From contig NC_079875.1 in the NCBI RefSeq assembly GCF_029227915.1, positions 1,984,001-2,048,000 on the forward strand: DNA of 64,000 bases. Reading direction: 5' to 3'. Made by a program: the position numbers and the translations under genes. This DNA is from Hydractinia symbiolongicarpus (Eukaryota > Cnidaria > Hydrozoa > Anthoathecata > Hydractiniidae). Of this stretch, positions 38,301 through 52,400 are shown one piece after another. The notes beneath the pieces are model-generated. The model saw only the letters and a program-made list of their open reading frames with translations, ran no database searches and was not told the DNA's origin. Position 1 is the stretch's first letter; each line of letters starts with the position of its first letter.

Positions 38301-41150
38301 GCAGGTTTTCGTTTGCCGGCGATTAAACCACTTTCATTAAGCGTCTCATCAAAAATGAAAAGATTTCTGAAAACTACAAGTCTCATGCGTTTTAGTGGTG
38401 AATAAATGAATTAAAAAATTGTTCGGGAAATGAGTTTACTCCCTGGGTACTATCTTTGTATACTTTTGACTATACGGGCCAAGCCCGGGATTTACGGGAA
38501 ATCGCGGGTTTTCGTTTGCCGGAGATTAAACTTCTTTTATTCAGCGTCTCATCAGAAATGAAAACATTTTTGAAAACTACAAGTCTTATGCGTTTTAGTG
38601 GTGAAAAAATAATTTAAAAAATCGTTCTGGAAATAAGTTTACTCGCAGGGCACTTTCTTTGTATACATTCGACTATACGGGTCAAGCCCGGGATTTACGG
38701 GAAATCGCGGATTTTCGTTTGCCGGTGATTAAACCTCTTTCATTAAGCGTCTCATCAAAAATGAAAACATTTTTAAAAACTACAAGTCTCATGGGCTTTA
38801 GTGGTGAAATAATAATTTAAAAAATCGTTCGGGAAATGAGTTTACACCCTGGGTACTATCTTTGTATACTTTTGACTATACGGGCCAAGCCCGGGATTTA
38901 CGGGAAATCGCGGGTTTTCGTTTGCCGGAGATTAAACTTCTTTTATTCAGCGTCTCATCAGAAATGAAAACATTTTTGAAAACTACAAGTCTTATGCGTT
39001 TTAGTGGTGAAAAAATAATTTAAAAAATCGTTCTGAAAATAAGTTTACTCGCAGGGCACTTTCTTTGTATACATTCGACTATACGGGTCAAGCCCGGGAT
39101 TTACGGGAAATTGCGGGTTTTCGTTTGCCGGCGATTAAACCACTTTCATTAAGCGTCTCATCAAAAATGAAAAGATTTCTGAAAACTACAAGTCTCATGC
39201 GTTTTAGTGGTGAATAAATTAATTAAAAAATTGTTCGGGAAATGAGTTTACTCCCTGGGTACTATCTTTGTATACTTTTGACTATACGGGCCAAGCCCGG
39301 GATTTACGGGAAATCGCGGGTTTTCGTTTGCCGGAGATTAAACTTCTTTTATTCACGTCTCATCAGAAATGAAAACATTTTTGAAAACTACAAGTCTTAT
39401 GCGTTTTAGTGGTGAAAAAATAATTTAAAAAATCGTTCTGGAAATAAGTTTACTCGCAGGGCACTTTCTTTGTATACATTCGACTATACGGGTCAAGCCC
39501 GGGATTTACGGGAAATCGCGGGTTTTCGTTTGCCGGTGGTTAAACCTCTTTCATTAAGCGTCTCATCAAAAATGAAAACATTTTTAAAAACTTCAAGTCT
39601 CATGGGCTTTAGTGGTGAATTAATAATTTAAATAATCGTTTGGGAAATGAGTTTACTCCCTGGGTACTTTCTTTGTATACTTTTGACTATACGGGCCGAG
39701 TCCGGGATTTACGGGAAATAGCAGGTTTTCGTTTGCCGGCGATTAAACTTCTTTTATTCAGCGTCTCATCAAAAATGAAAACATTTTTGAAAACTACAAG
39801 TCTCATGCGTTTTAGTGGTGGAGAAATAATTTAAAAAATCGTTCGGGAAATGAGTTTACACCCTGGGTACTTTCTTTGTATACTTTTGACTATACGGGCC
39901 GAGTCGGGGATTTACGGGAAATCGCAGGTTTTCGTTTGCCGGCGATTAAACTTCTTTTATTCAGCGTCTCATAAAAAATGAAAACATTTTTAAAAACTAA
40001 AAGTCTCATGGGCTTTAGTGGTGAAATAATAATTTAAATAATCGTTTGGGAAAAGAGTTTACACCCTGGGTACTTTCTTTGTATACTTTCGACTATACGG
40101 GCCGAGTCGAGGATTTACGGGAAATCGCAGGTTTTCGTTTGCCGGCGATTAAACTTCTTTTATTCAGCGTCTCATCAAAAATGAAAACATTTTTGAAAAC
40201 TACAAGTCTCATGCGTTTTAGTGGTGAAAAAATAATTTAAAAAATCGTTCGAGAAATGAGTTTACACACTGGGTACTTTCTTTGTATACTTTTGACTATA
40301 CGGGCCGAGTCCGGGATTTACGGGAAATCGCAGGTTTTCGTTTGCCGGCGATTAAACCACTTTCATTAAGCGTCTCATCAAAAATGAAAAGATTTCTGAA
40401 AACTACAAGTCTCATGCGTTTTAGTGGTGAATAAATGAATTAAAAAATTGTTCGGGAAATGAGTTTACTCCCTGGGTACTATCTTTGTATACTTTTGACT
40501 ATACGGGCCAAGCCCGGGATTTACGGGAAATCGCGGGTTTTCGTTTGCCGGAGATTAAACTTCTTTTATTCAGCGTCTCATCAGAAATGAAAACATTTTT
40601 GAAAACTACAAGTCTTATGCGTTTTAGTGGTGAAAAAATAATTTAAAAAATCGTTCTGGAAATAAGTTTACTCGCAGGGCACTTTCTTTGTATACATTCG
40701 ACTATACGGGTCAAGCCCGGGATTTACGGGAAATCGCGGATTTTCGTTTGCCGGTGATTAAACCTCTTTCATTAAGCGTCTCATCAAAAATGAAAACATT
40801 TTTAAAAACTACAAGTCTCATGGGCTTTAGTGGTGAAATAATAATTTAAAAAATCGTTCGGGAAATGAGTTTACACCCTGGGTACTATCTTTGTATACTT
40901 TTGACTATACGGGCCAAGCCCGGGATTTACGGGAAATCGCGGGTTTTCGTTTGCCGGAGATTAAACTTCTTTTATTCAGCGTCTCATCAGAAATGAAAAC
41001 ATTTTTGAAAACTACAAGTCTTATGCGTTTTAGTGGTGAAAAAATAATTTAAAAAATCGTTCTGAAAATAAGTTTACTCGCAGGGCACTTTCTTTGTATA
41101 CATTCGACTATACGGGTCAAGCCCGGGATTTACGGGAAATTGCGGGTTTT
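35060..41150 (+). repeat. HOR: ten-monomer (2029-bp) unit, three tandem copies
   Basis: Copies start near 35060, 37089 and 39118. Landmark monomers sit at 35582, 37611 and 39640, and at 35988, 38017 and 40046, always 2029 bp apart. The period is ten monomers minus one base because one monomer carries TATTCACGTCTC instead of TATTCAGCGTCTC (near 35296, 37325 and 39354). The copies are nearly identical. Visible private changes include CGTCTCGTC near 35706 and TTGCCAGCG near 36083 in copy 1 only. Similarity ends near 41159, where the next monomer changes type. Confidence 0.88.
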
Positions 41151-44100
41151 CGTTTGCCGGTGATTAAACCTCTTTCATTAAGCGTCTCATCAAAAATGAA
41201 AACATTTTTAAAAACTACATATCTCATGGGCTTTAGTGGTGAAATAATATTTTAAGAAATCGTTCGGGAAATGAGTTTACACCCTGGGTACTTTCTTTGT
41301 ATACTTTTTACTATACGGGCCGAGTCCGGGATTTACGGGAAATCGCAGGTTTTCGTTTGCCGGCGATTAGACTTCTTTTATTCAGCGTCTCATCAAAAAT
41401 GTAAACATTTTTGAAAACTACAAGTCTCATGCGTTTTAGTGGTGAAGAAATAATTTAAAAAACCGTTCGGGAAATGAGTTTACTCCCTGGGTACTTTCTT
41501 TGTATACTTTTGACTATACGGGCCGAGTCCGGGATTTACGGGAAGTCGCGGGTTTTCGTTTGCCGGCGATTAAACTTCTTTTATTCAGCGTCTCATCAAA
41601 AATGAAAATATTTTTGAAAACTACAAGTCTCAAGCGTTTTAGTGGTGAAAAGATAATTTAAAAAATCGTTTTGGAAATGAGTTTACTCACTGGGTACTTT
41701 CCTTGTATACTTTCGACTATGCGGGCCGAGTCCGAGATTTACGGGAAATCGCGGGTTTTCGTTTGCCGGCGATTAAACTTCTTTTATTCAGCGTCTCATC
41801 AAAAATGAAAACATTTTTAAAAACTACAAGTCTCATGGGCTTTAGTGGTGAAATAATAATTTAAATAATCGTTTGGGAAATGAGTTTACTCCCTGGGTAC
41901 TTTCTTTGTATACTTTTGACTATACGGGCCGAGTCCGGGATTTACGGGAAATAGCAGGTTTTCGTTTGCCGGCGATTAAACTTCTTTTATTCAGCGTCTC
42001 ATCAAAAATGAAAACATTTTTGAAAACTACAAGTCTCATACGTTTTAGTGGTGAAAAAATAATTTAAAAAATCGTTCGGGAAATGAGTTTACACCCTGGG
42101 TACTTTCTTTGTATACTTTTGACTATACGGGCCGAGTTGGGGATTTACGGGAAATCGCAGGTTTTCGTTTGCCGGCGATTAAACTTCTTTTATTCAGCGT
42201 CTCATCAAAAATGAAAACATTTTTAAAAACTTAAAGTCTCATGGGCTTTAGTGGTGAAATAAAAATTTAAATAATCGTTTGGGAAATGAGTTTACACCCT
42301 GGGTACTTTCTTTGTATACTTTTGACTATACGGGCCGAGTCGAGGATTTACGGGAAATCGCAGGTTTTCGTTTGCCGGCGATTAAACTTCTTTTATTCAG
42401 CGTCTCATCAAAAGTGAAAACATTTTTGAAAACTACAAGTCTCATGCGTTTTAGTGGTGAAAAAATAATTTAAAAAATCGTTCGAGAAATGAGTTTACAC
42501 ACTGGGTACTTTCTTTGTATACTTTTGACTATACGGGCCGAGTCCGGGATTTACGGGAAATCGCAGGTTTTCGTTTGCCGGCGATTAAACCACTTTCATT
42601 AAGCGTCTCATCAAAAATGAAAAGATTTCTGAAAACTACAAGTCTCATGCGTTTTAGTGGTGAATAAATTAATTAAAAAATTGTTCGGGAAATGAGTTTA
42701 CTCCCTGGGTACTATCTTTGTATACTTTTGACTATACGGGCCAAGCCCGGGATTTACGGGAAATCGCGGGTTTTCGTTTGCCGGAGATTAAACTTCTTTT
42801 ATTCACGTCTCATCAGAAATGAAAACATTTTTGAAAACTACAAGTCTTATGCGTTTTAGTGGTGAAAAAATAATTTAAAAAATCGTTCTGGAAATAAGTT
42901 TACTCGCAGGGCACTTTCTTTGTATACATTCGACTATACGGGTCAAGCCCGGGATTTACGGGAAATCGCGGGTTTTCGTTTGCCGGTGATTAAACCACTT
43001 TCATTAAGCGTCTCATCAAAAATGAAAACATTTTTAAAAACTTCAAGTCTCATGGGCTTTAGTGGTGAATTAATAATTTAAATAATCGTTTGGGAAATGA
43101 GTTTACTCCCTGGGTACTTTCTTTGCATACTTTTGACTATACGGGCCGAGTCCGGGATTTACGGGAAATAGCAGGTTTTCGTTTGCCGGCGATTAAACTT
43201 CTTTTATTCAGCGTCTCATCAAAAATGAAAACATTTTTGAAAACTACAAGTCTCATGCGTTTTAGTGGTGGAGAAATAATTTAAAAAATCGTTCGGGAAA
43301 TGAGTTTACACCCTGGGTACTTTCTTTGTATACTTTTGACTATACGGGCCGAGTCGGGGATTTACGGGAAATCGCAGGTTTTCGTTTGCCGGCGATTAAA
43401 CTTCTTTTATTCAGCGTCTCATAAAAAATGAAAACATTTTTAAAAACTAAAAGTCTCATGGGCTTTAGTGGTGAAATAATAATTTAAATAATCGTTTGGG
43501 AAAAGAGTTTACACCCTGGGTACTTTCTTTGTATACTTTCGACTATACGGGCCGAGTCGAGGATTTACGGGAAATCGCAGGTTTTCGTTTGCCGGCGATT
43601 AAACTTCTTTTATTCAGCGTCTCATCAAAAATGAAAACATTTTTGAAAACTACAAGTCTCATGCGTTTTAGTGGTGAAAAAATAATTTAAAAAATCGTTC
43701 GAGAAATGAGTTTACACACTGGGTACTTTCTTTGTATACTTTTGACTATACGGGCCGAGTCCGGGATTTACGGGAAATCGCAGGTTTTCGTTTGCCGGCG
43801 ATTAAACCACTTTCATTAAGCGTCTCATCAAAAATGAAAAGATTTCTGAAAACTACAAGTCTCATGCGTTTTAGTGGTGAATAAATGAATTAAAAAATTG
43901 TTCGGGAAATGAGTTTACTCCCTGGGTACTATCTTTGTATACTTTTGACTATACGGGCCAAGCCCGGGATTTACGGGAAATCGCGGGTTTTCGTTTGCCG
44001 GAGATTAAACTTCTTTTATTCAGCGTCTCATCAGAAATGAAAACATTTTTGAAAACTAGAAGTCTTATGCGTTTTAGTGGTGAAAAAATAATTTAAAAAA

Positions 44101-46218
44101 TCGTTCTGGAAATAAGTTTACTCGCAGGGCACTTTCTTTGTATACATTCGACTATACGGGTCAAGCCCGGGATTTACGGGAAATCGCGGATTTTCGTTTG
44201 CCGGTGATTAAACCTCTTTCATTAAGCGTCTCATCAAAAATGAAAACATTTTTAAAAACTACAAGTCTCATGGGCTTTAGTGGTGAAATAATAATTTAAA
44301 AAATCGTTCGGGAAATGAATTTACACCCTGGGTACTATCTTTGTATACTTTTGACTATACGGGCCAAGCCCGGGATTTACGGGAAATCGCGGGTTTTCGT
44401 TTGCCGGAGATTAAACTTCTTTTATTCAGCGTCTCATCAGAAATGAAAACATTTTTGAAAACTACAAGTCTTATGCGTTTTAGTGGTGAAAAAATAATTT
44501 AAAAAATCGTTCTGAAAATAAGTTTACTCGCAGGGCACTTTCTTTGTATACATTCGACTATACGGGTCAAGCCCGGGATTTACGGGAAATTGCGGGTTTT
44601 CGTTTGCCGGCGATTAAACCACTTTCATTAAGCGTCTCATCAAAAATGAAAAGATTTCTGAAAACTACAAGTCTCATGCGTTTTAGTGGTGAATAAATTA
44701 ATTAAAAAATTGTTCGGGAAATGAGTTTACTCCCTGGGTACTATCTTTGTATACTTTTGACTATACGGGCCAAGCCCGGGATTTACGGGAAATCGCGGGT
44801 TTTCGTTTGACGGAGATTAAACTTCTTTTATTCACGTCTCATCAGAAATGAAAACATTTTTGAAAACTACAAGTCTTATGCGTTTTAGTGGTGAAAAAAT
44901 AATTTAAAAAATCGTTCTGGAAATAAGTTTACTCGCAGGGCACTTTCTTTGTATACATTCGACTATACGGGTCAAGCCCGGGATTTACGGGAAATCGCGG
45001 GTTTTCGTTTGCCGGTGATTAAACCTCTTTCATTAAGCGTCTCATCAAAAATGAAAACATTTTTAAAAACTTCAAGTCTCATGGGCTTTAGTGGTGAATT
45101 AATAATTTAAATAATCGTTTGGGAAATGAGTTTACTCCCTGGGTACTTTCTTTGTATACTTTTGACTATACGGGCCGAGTCCGGGATTTACGGGAAATAG
45201 CAGGTTTTCGTTTGCCGGCGATTAAACTTCTTTTATTCAGCGTCTCATCAAAAATGAAAACATTTTTGAAAACTACAAGTCTCATGCGTTTTAGTGGTGG
45301 AGAAATAATTTAAAAAATCGTTCGGGAAATGAGTTTACACCCTGGGTACTTTCTTTGTATACTTTTGACTATACGGGCCGAGTCGGGGATTTACGGGAAA
45401 TCGCAGGTTTTCGTTTGCCGGCGATTAAACTTCTTTTATTCAGCGTCTCATAAAAAATGAAAACATTTTTAAAAACAAAAAGTCTCATGGGCTTTAGTGG
45501 TGAAATAATAATTTAAATAATCGTTTGGGAAAAGAGTTTACACCCTGGGTACTTTCTTTGTATACTTTCGACTATACGGGCCGAGTCGAGGATTTACGGG
45601 AAATCGCAGGTTTTCGTTTGCCGGCGATTAAACTTCTTTTATTCAGCGTCTCATCAAAAATGAAAACATTTTTGAAAACTACAAGTCTCATGCGTTTTAG
45701 TGGTGAAAAAATAATTTAAAAAATCGTTCGAGAAATGAGTTTACACACTGGGTACTTTCTTTGTATACTTTTGACTATACGGGCCGAGTCCGGGATTTAC
45801 GGGAAATCGCAGGTTTTCGTTTGCCGGCGATTAAACCACTTTCATTAAGCGTCTCATCAAAAATGAAAAGATTTCTGAAAACTACAAGTCTCATGCGTTT
45901 TAGTGGTGAATAAATGAATTAAAAAATTGTTCGGGAAATGAGTTTACTCCCTGGGTACTATCTTTGTATACTTTTGACTATACGGGCCAAGCCCGGGATT
46001 TACGGGAAATCGCGGGTTTTCGTTTGCCGGAGATTAAACTTCTTTTATTCAGCGTCTCATCAGAAATGAAAACATTTTTGAAAACTACAAGTCTTATGCG
46101 TTTTAGTGGTGAAAAAATAATTTAAAAAATCGTTCTGGAAATAAGTTTACTCGCAGGGCACTTTCTTTGTATACATTCGACTATACGGGTCAAGCCCGGG
46201 ATTTACGGGAAATCGCGG
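41150..46218 (+). repeat. Satellite segment duplicated from about 34.1-38.7 kb (offset 7508 bp)
   Basis: From about 41618 to 46210 the monomer order matches 34110-38700 with a constant 7508-bp offset: landmarks 34365/41873, 35582/43090 and 37611/45119. The first 470 bp contain monomers with AATATTTTAAGAAATCG and CTTTTTACTATACGG, which recur near 49.95-50.3 kb. Confidence 0.7.
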
Positions 46219-49200
46219 GTTTTCGTTTGCCGGTGATTAAACCACTTTCATTAAGCGTCTCATCAAAAATGAAAACATTTTTAAAAACTTCAAGTCTCAT
46301 GGGCTTTAGTGGTGAATTAATAATTTAAATAATCGTTTGGGAAATGAGTTTACTCCCTGGGTACTTTCTTTGCATACTTTTGACTATACGGGCCGAGTCC
46401 GGGATTTACGGGAAATAGCAGGTTTTCGTTTGCCGGCGATTAAACTTCTTTTATTCAGCGTCTCATCAAAAATGAAAACATTTTTGAAAACTACAAGTCT
46501 CATGCGTTTTAGTGGTGGAGAAATAATTTAAAAAATCGTTCGGGAAATGAGTTTACACCCTGGGTACTTTCTTTGTATACTTTTGACTATACGGGCCGAG
46601 TCGGGGATTTACGGGAAATCGCAGGTTTTCGTTTGCCGGCGATTAAACTTCTTTTATTCAGCGTCTCATAAAAAATGAAAACATTTTTAAAAACTAAAAG
46701 TCTCATGGGCTTTAGTGGTGAAATAATAATTTAAATAATCGTTTGGGAAAAGAGTTTACACCCTGGGTACTTTCTTTGTATACTTTCGACTATACGGGCC
46801 GAGTCGAGGATTTACGGGAAATCGCAGGTTTTCGTTTGCCGGCGATTAAACTTCTTTTATTCAGCGTCTCATCAAAAATGAAAACATTTTTGAAAACTAC
46901 AAGTCTCATGCGTTTTAGTGGTGAAAAAATAATTTAAAAAATCGTTCGAGAAATGAGTTTACACACTGGGTACTTTCTTTGTATACTTTTGACTATACGG
47001 GCCGAGTCCGGGATTTACGGGAAATCGCAGGTTTTCGTTTGCCGGCGATTAAACCACTTTCATTAAGCGTCTCATCAAAAATGAAAAGATTTCTGAAAAC
47101 TACAAGTCTCATGCGTTTTAGTGGTGAATAAATGAATTAAAAAATTGTTCGGGAAATGAGTTTACTCCCTGGGTACTATCTTTGTATACTTTTGACTATA
47201 CGGGCCAAGCCCGGGATTTACGGGAAATCGCGGGTTTTCGTTTGCCGGAGATTAAACTTCTTTTATTCAGCGTCTCATCAGAAATGAAAACATTTTTGAA
47301 AACTAGAAGTCTTATGCGTTTTAGTGGTGAAAAAATAATTTAAAAAATCGTTCTGGAAATAAGTTTACTCGCAGGGCACTTTCTTTGTATACATTCGACT
47401 ATACGGGTCAAGCCCGGGATTTACGGGAAATCGCGGATTTTCGTTTGCCGGTGATTAAACCTCTTTCATTAAGCGTCTCATCAAAAATGAAAACATTTTT
47501 AAAAACTACAAGTCTCATGGGCTTTAGTGGTGAAATAATAATTTAAAAAATCGTTCGGGAAATGAATTTACACCCTGGGTACTATCTTTGTATACTTTTG
47601 ACTATACGGGCCAAGCCCGGGATTTACGGGAAATCGCGGGTTTTCGTTTGCCGGAGATTAAACTTCTTTTATTCAGCGTCTCATCAGAAATGAAAACATT
47701 TTTGAAAACTACAAGTCTTATGCGTTTTAGTGGTGAAAAAATAATTTAAAAAATCGTTCTGAAAATAAGTTTACTCGCAGGGCACTTTCTTTGTATACAT
47801 TCGACTATACGGGTCAAGCCCGGGATTTACGGGAAATTGCGGGTTTTCGTTTGCCGGCGATTAAACCACTTTCATTAAGCGTCTCATCAAAAATGAAAAG
47901 ATTTCTGAAAACTACAAGTCTCATGCGTTTTAGTGGTGAATAAATTAATTAAAAAATTGTTCGGGAAATGAGTTTACTCCCTGGGTACTATCTTTGTATA
48001 CTTTTGACTATACGGGCCAAGCCCGGGATTTACGGGAAATCGCGGGTTTTCGTTTGACGGAGATTAAACTTCTTTTATTCACGTCTCATCAGAAATGAAA
48101 ACATTTTTGAAAACTACAAGTCTTATGCGTTTTAGTGGTGAAAAAATAATTTAAAAAATCGTTCTGGAAATAAGTTTACTCGCAGGGCACTTTCTTTGTA
48201 TACATTCGACTATACGGGTCAAGCCCGGGATTTACGGGAAATCGCGGGTTTTCGTTTGCCGGTGATTAAACCTCTTTCATTAAGCGTCTCATCAAAAATG
48301 AAAACATTTTTAAAAACTTCAAGTCTCATGGGCTTTAGTGGTGAATTAATAATTTAAATAATCGTTTGGGAAATGAGTTTACTCCCTGGGTACTTTCTTT
48401 GTATACTTTTGACTATACGGGCCGAGTCCGGGATTTACGGGAAATAGCAGGTTTTCGTTTGCCGGCGATTAAACTTCTTTTATTCAGCGTCTCATCAAAA
48501 ATGAAAACATTTTTGAAAACTACAAGTCTCATGCGTTTTAGTGGTGGAGAAATAATTTAAAAAATCGTTCGGGAAATGAGTTTACACCCTGGGTACTTTC
48601 TTTGTATACTTTTGACTATACGGGCCGAGTCGGGGATTTACGGGAAATCGCAGGTTTTCGTTTGCCGGCGATTAAACTTCTTTTATTCAGCGTCTCATAA
48701 AAAATGAAAACATTTTTAAAAACAAAAAGTCTCATGGGCTTTAGTGGTGAAATAATAATTTAAATAATCGTTTGGGAAAAGAGTTTACACCCTGGGTACT
48801 TTCTTTGTATACTTTCGACTATACGGGCCGAGTCGAGGATTTACGGGAAATCGCAGGTTTTCGTTTGCCGGCGATTAAACTTCTTTTATTCAGCGTCTCA
48901 TCAAAAATGAAAACATTTTTGAAAACTACAAGTCTCATGCGTTTTAGTGGTGAAAAAATAATTTAAAAAATCGTTCGAGAAATGAGTTTACACACTGGGT
49001 ACTTTCTTTGTATACTTTTGACTATACGGGCCGAGTCCGGGATTTACGGGAAATCGCAGGTTTTCGTTTGCCGGCGATTAAACCACTTTCATTAAGCGTC
49101 TCATCAAAAATGAAAAGATTTCTGAAAACTACAAGTCTCATGCGTTTTAGTGGTGAATAAATGAATTAAAAAATTGTTCGGGAAATGAGTTTACTCCCTG

Positions 49201-49465
49201 GGTACTATCTTTGTATACTTTTGACTATACGGGCCAAGCCCGGGATTTACGGGAAATCGCGGGTTTTCGTTTGCCGGAGATTAAACTTCTTTTATTCAGC
49301 GTCTCATCAGAAATGAAAACATTTTTGAAAACTACAAGTCTTATGCGTTTTAGTGGTGAAAAAATAATTTAAAAAATCGTTCTGGAAATAAGTTTACTCG
49401 CAGGGCACTTTCTTTGTATACATTCGACTATACGGGTCAAGCCCGGGATTTACGGGAAATCGCGG
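42812..49465 (+). repeat. HOR: sixteen-monomer (3247-bp) tandem duplication
   Basis: Copies at about 42812-46058 and 46059-49305, with similarity continuing to about 49465. Five private variants occur once in each copy, 3247 bp apart: CTTTGCATAC (43122/46369), AACTAGAAGTC (44055/47302), AATGAATTTACACC (44314/47561), TTTGACGGAG (44807/48054) and AAACAAAAAGTCTC (45474/48721). None is seen in neighbouring HOR copies, so the duplication is recent and included 1.6 units of the 2029-bp HOR. Confidence 0.88.
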
Positions 49466-52400
49466 ATTTTCGTTTGCCGGTGATTAAACCTCTTTCATTA
49501 AGCGTCTCATCAAAAATGAAAACATTTTTAAAAACTACAAGTCTCATGGGCTTTAGTGGTGAAATAATAATTTAAAAAATCGTTCGGGAAATGAGTTTAC
49601 ACCCTGGGTACTATCTTTGTATACTTTTGACTATACGGGCCAAGCCCGGGATTTACGGGAAATCGCGGGTTTTCGTTTGCCGGAGATTAAACTTCTTTTA
49701 TTCAGCGTCTCATCAGAAATGAAAACATTTTTGAAAACTACAAGTCTTATGCGTTTTAGTGGTGAAAAAATAATTTAAAAAATCGTTCTGAAAATAAGTT
49801 TACTCGCAGGGCACTTTCTTTGTATACATTCGACTATACGGGTCAAGCCCGGGATTTACGGGAAATTGCGGGTTTTCGTTTGCCGGTGATTAAACCTCTT
49901 TCATTAAGCGTCTCATCAAAAATGAAAACATTTTTAAAAACTACAAATCTCATGGGCTTTAGTGGTGAAATAATATTTTAAGAAATCGTTCGGGAAATGA
50001 GTTTACACCCTGGGTACTTTCTTTGTATACTTTTTACTATACGGGCCGAGTCCGGGATTTACGGGAAATCGCAGGTTTTCGTTTGCCGCGATTAGACTTC
50101 TTTTATTCAGCGTCTCATCAAAAATGTAAACATTTTTGAAAACTACAAGTCTCATGCGTTTTAGTGGTGAAGAAATAATTTAAAAAACCGTTCGGGAAAT
50201 GAGTTTACTCCCTGGGTACTTTCTTTGTATACTTTTGACTATACGGGCCGAGTCCGGGATTTACGGGAAGTCGCGGGTTTTCGTTTGCCGGCGATTAAAC
50301 TTCTTTTATTCAGCGTCTCATCAAAAATGAAAATATTTTTGAAAACTACAAGTCTTATGCGTTTTAGTGGTGAAAAAATAATTTAAAAAATCGTTCTGGA
50401 AATAAGTTTACTCGCAGGGCACTTTCTTTGTATACATTCGACTATACGGGTCAAGCCCGGGATTTACGGGAAATCGCGGGTTTTCGTTTGCCGGTGATTA
50501 AACCTCTTTCATTAAGCGTCTCATCAAAAATGAAAAAATTTTTAAAAACTACAAGTCTCATGGGCTTTAGTGGTGAAATAATAATTTAAAAAATCGTTCG
50601 GGAAATGAGTTTACACCCTGGGTACTATCTTTGTATACTTTTGACTATACGGGCCAAGCCCGGGATTTACGGGAAATCGCGGGTTTTCGTTTGCCGGAGA
50701 TTAAACTTCTTTTATTCAGCGTCTCATCAGAAATGAAAACATTTTTGAAAACTACAAGTCTTATGCGTTTTAGTGGTGAAGAAATAATTTAAAAAACCGT
50801 TCGGGAAATGAGTTTACTCCCTGGGTACTTTCTTTGTATACTTTTGACTATACGGGCCGAGTCCGGGATTTACGGGAAGTCGCGGGTTTTCGTTTGCCGG
50901 CGATTAAACTTCTTTTATTCAGCGTCTCATCAAAAATGAAAATATTTTTGAAAACTACAAGTCTTATGCGTTTTAGTGGTGAAAAAATAATTTAAAAAAT
51001 CGTTCTGGAAATAAGTTTACTCGCAGGGCACTTTCTTTGTATACATTCGACTATACGGGTCAAGCCCGGGATTTACGGGAAATCGCGGGTTTTCGTTTGC
51101 CGGTGATTAAACCTCTTTCATTAAGCGTCTCATCAAAAATGAAAAAATTTTTAAAAACTACAAGTCTCATGGGCTTTAGTGGTGAAATAATAATTTAAAA
51201 AATCGTTCGGGAAATGAGTTTACACCCTGGGTACTATCTTTGTATACTTTTGACTATACGGGCCAAGCCCGGGATTTACGGGAAATCGCGGGTTTTCGTT
51301 TGCCGGAGATTAAACTTCTTTTATTCAGCGTCTCATCAGAAATGAAAACATTTTTGAAAACTACAAGTCTTATGCGTTTTAGTGGTAAAAAAATAATTTA
51401 AAAAATCGTTCTGGAAATAAGTTTACTCGCAGAGCACTTTCTTTGTATACATTCGACTATACGGGTCAAGCCCGGGATTTACGGGAAATCGCGGGTTTTC
51501 GTTTGCCGGTGATTAAACCTCTTTCATTAAGCGTCTCATCAAAAATGAAAACATTTTTAAAAACTACAAGTCTCATGGGCTTTAGTGGTGAAATAATAAT
51601 TTAAAAAATCGTTCGGGAAATGAGTTTACACCCTGGGTACTTTCTTTGTATACTTTTTACTATACGGGCCGAGTCCGGGATTTACGGGAAATCGCAGGTT
51701 TTCGTTTGCCGGCGATTAAACTTCTTTTTATCAGCGTCTCATCAAAAATGTAAACATTTTTGAAAACTACAAGTCTCATGCGTTTTAGTGGTGAAGAAAT
51801 AATTTAAAAAATCGTTCGGGAAATGAGTTTACTCCCTGGGTACTTTCTTTGTATACTTTTGACTATGCGGGCCGAGTCCCGGGTTTACGGGAAATAGCGG
51901 GTTTTCGTTTGCCGGCGATTAAACTTCTTTTATTTAGCGTCTCATCAAAAATGAGAACATTTTTGAAAACTACAAGTCTCAAGCGTTTTAGTGGTGAAAA
52001 AATAATTTAAAAAATCGTTCGGGAAATGAGTTTACACCCTGGGTACTTCCTTTGTATACTTTTGACTATACGGGCCGAGTCCGGGATTTACGGGAAATCG
52101 CAGGTTTTCGTTTGCCGGCGATTAAACTTCTTTTATTCAGCGTCTCATCAAAAATGAAAACATTTTTAAAAACTACAAGTCTCATGGGCTTTAGTGGTGA
52201 AATATTAATTTAAAAAATCGTTTGGGAAATGAGTTTACTCCCTGGGTACTTTCTTTGTATACTTTTGACTATACGGGCCGAGTCCAGGATTTACGGGAAA
52301 TTGCAGGTTTTCGTTTGCCGGCGATTAAACTTCTTTTATTCAGCGTCTCATCAAAAATGAAAACATTTTTGAAAACTACAAGTCTCATGCGTTTTAGTGG

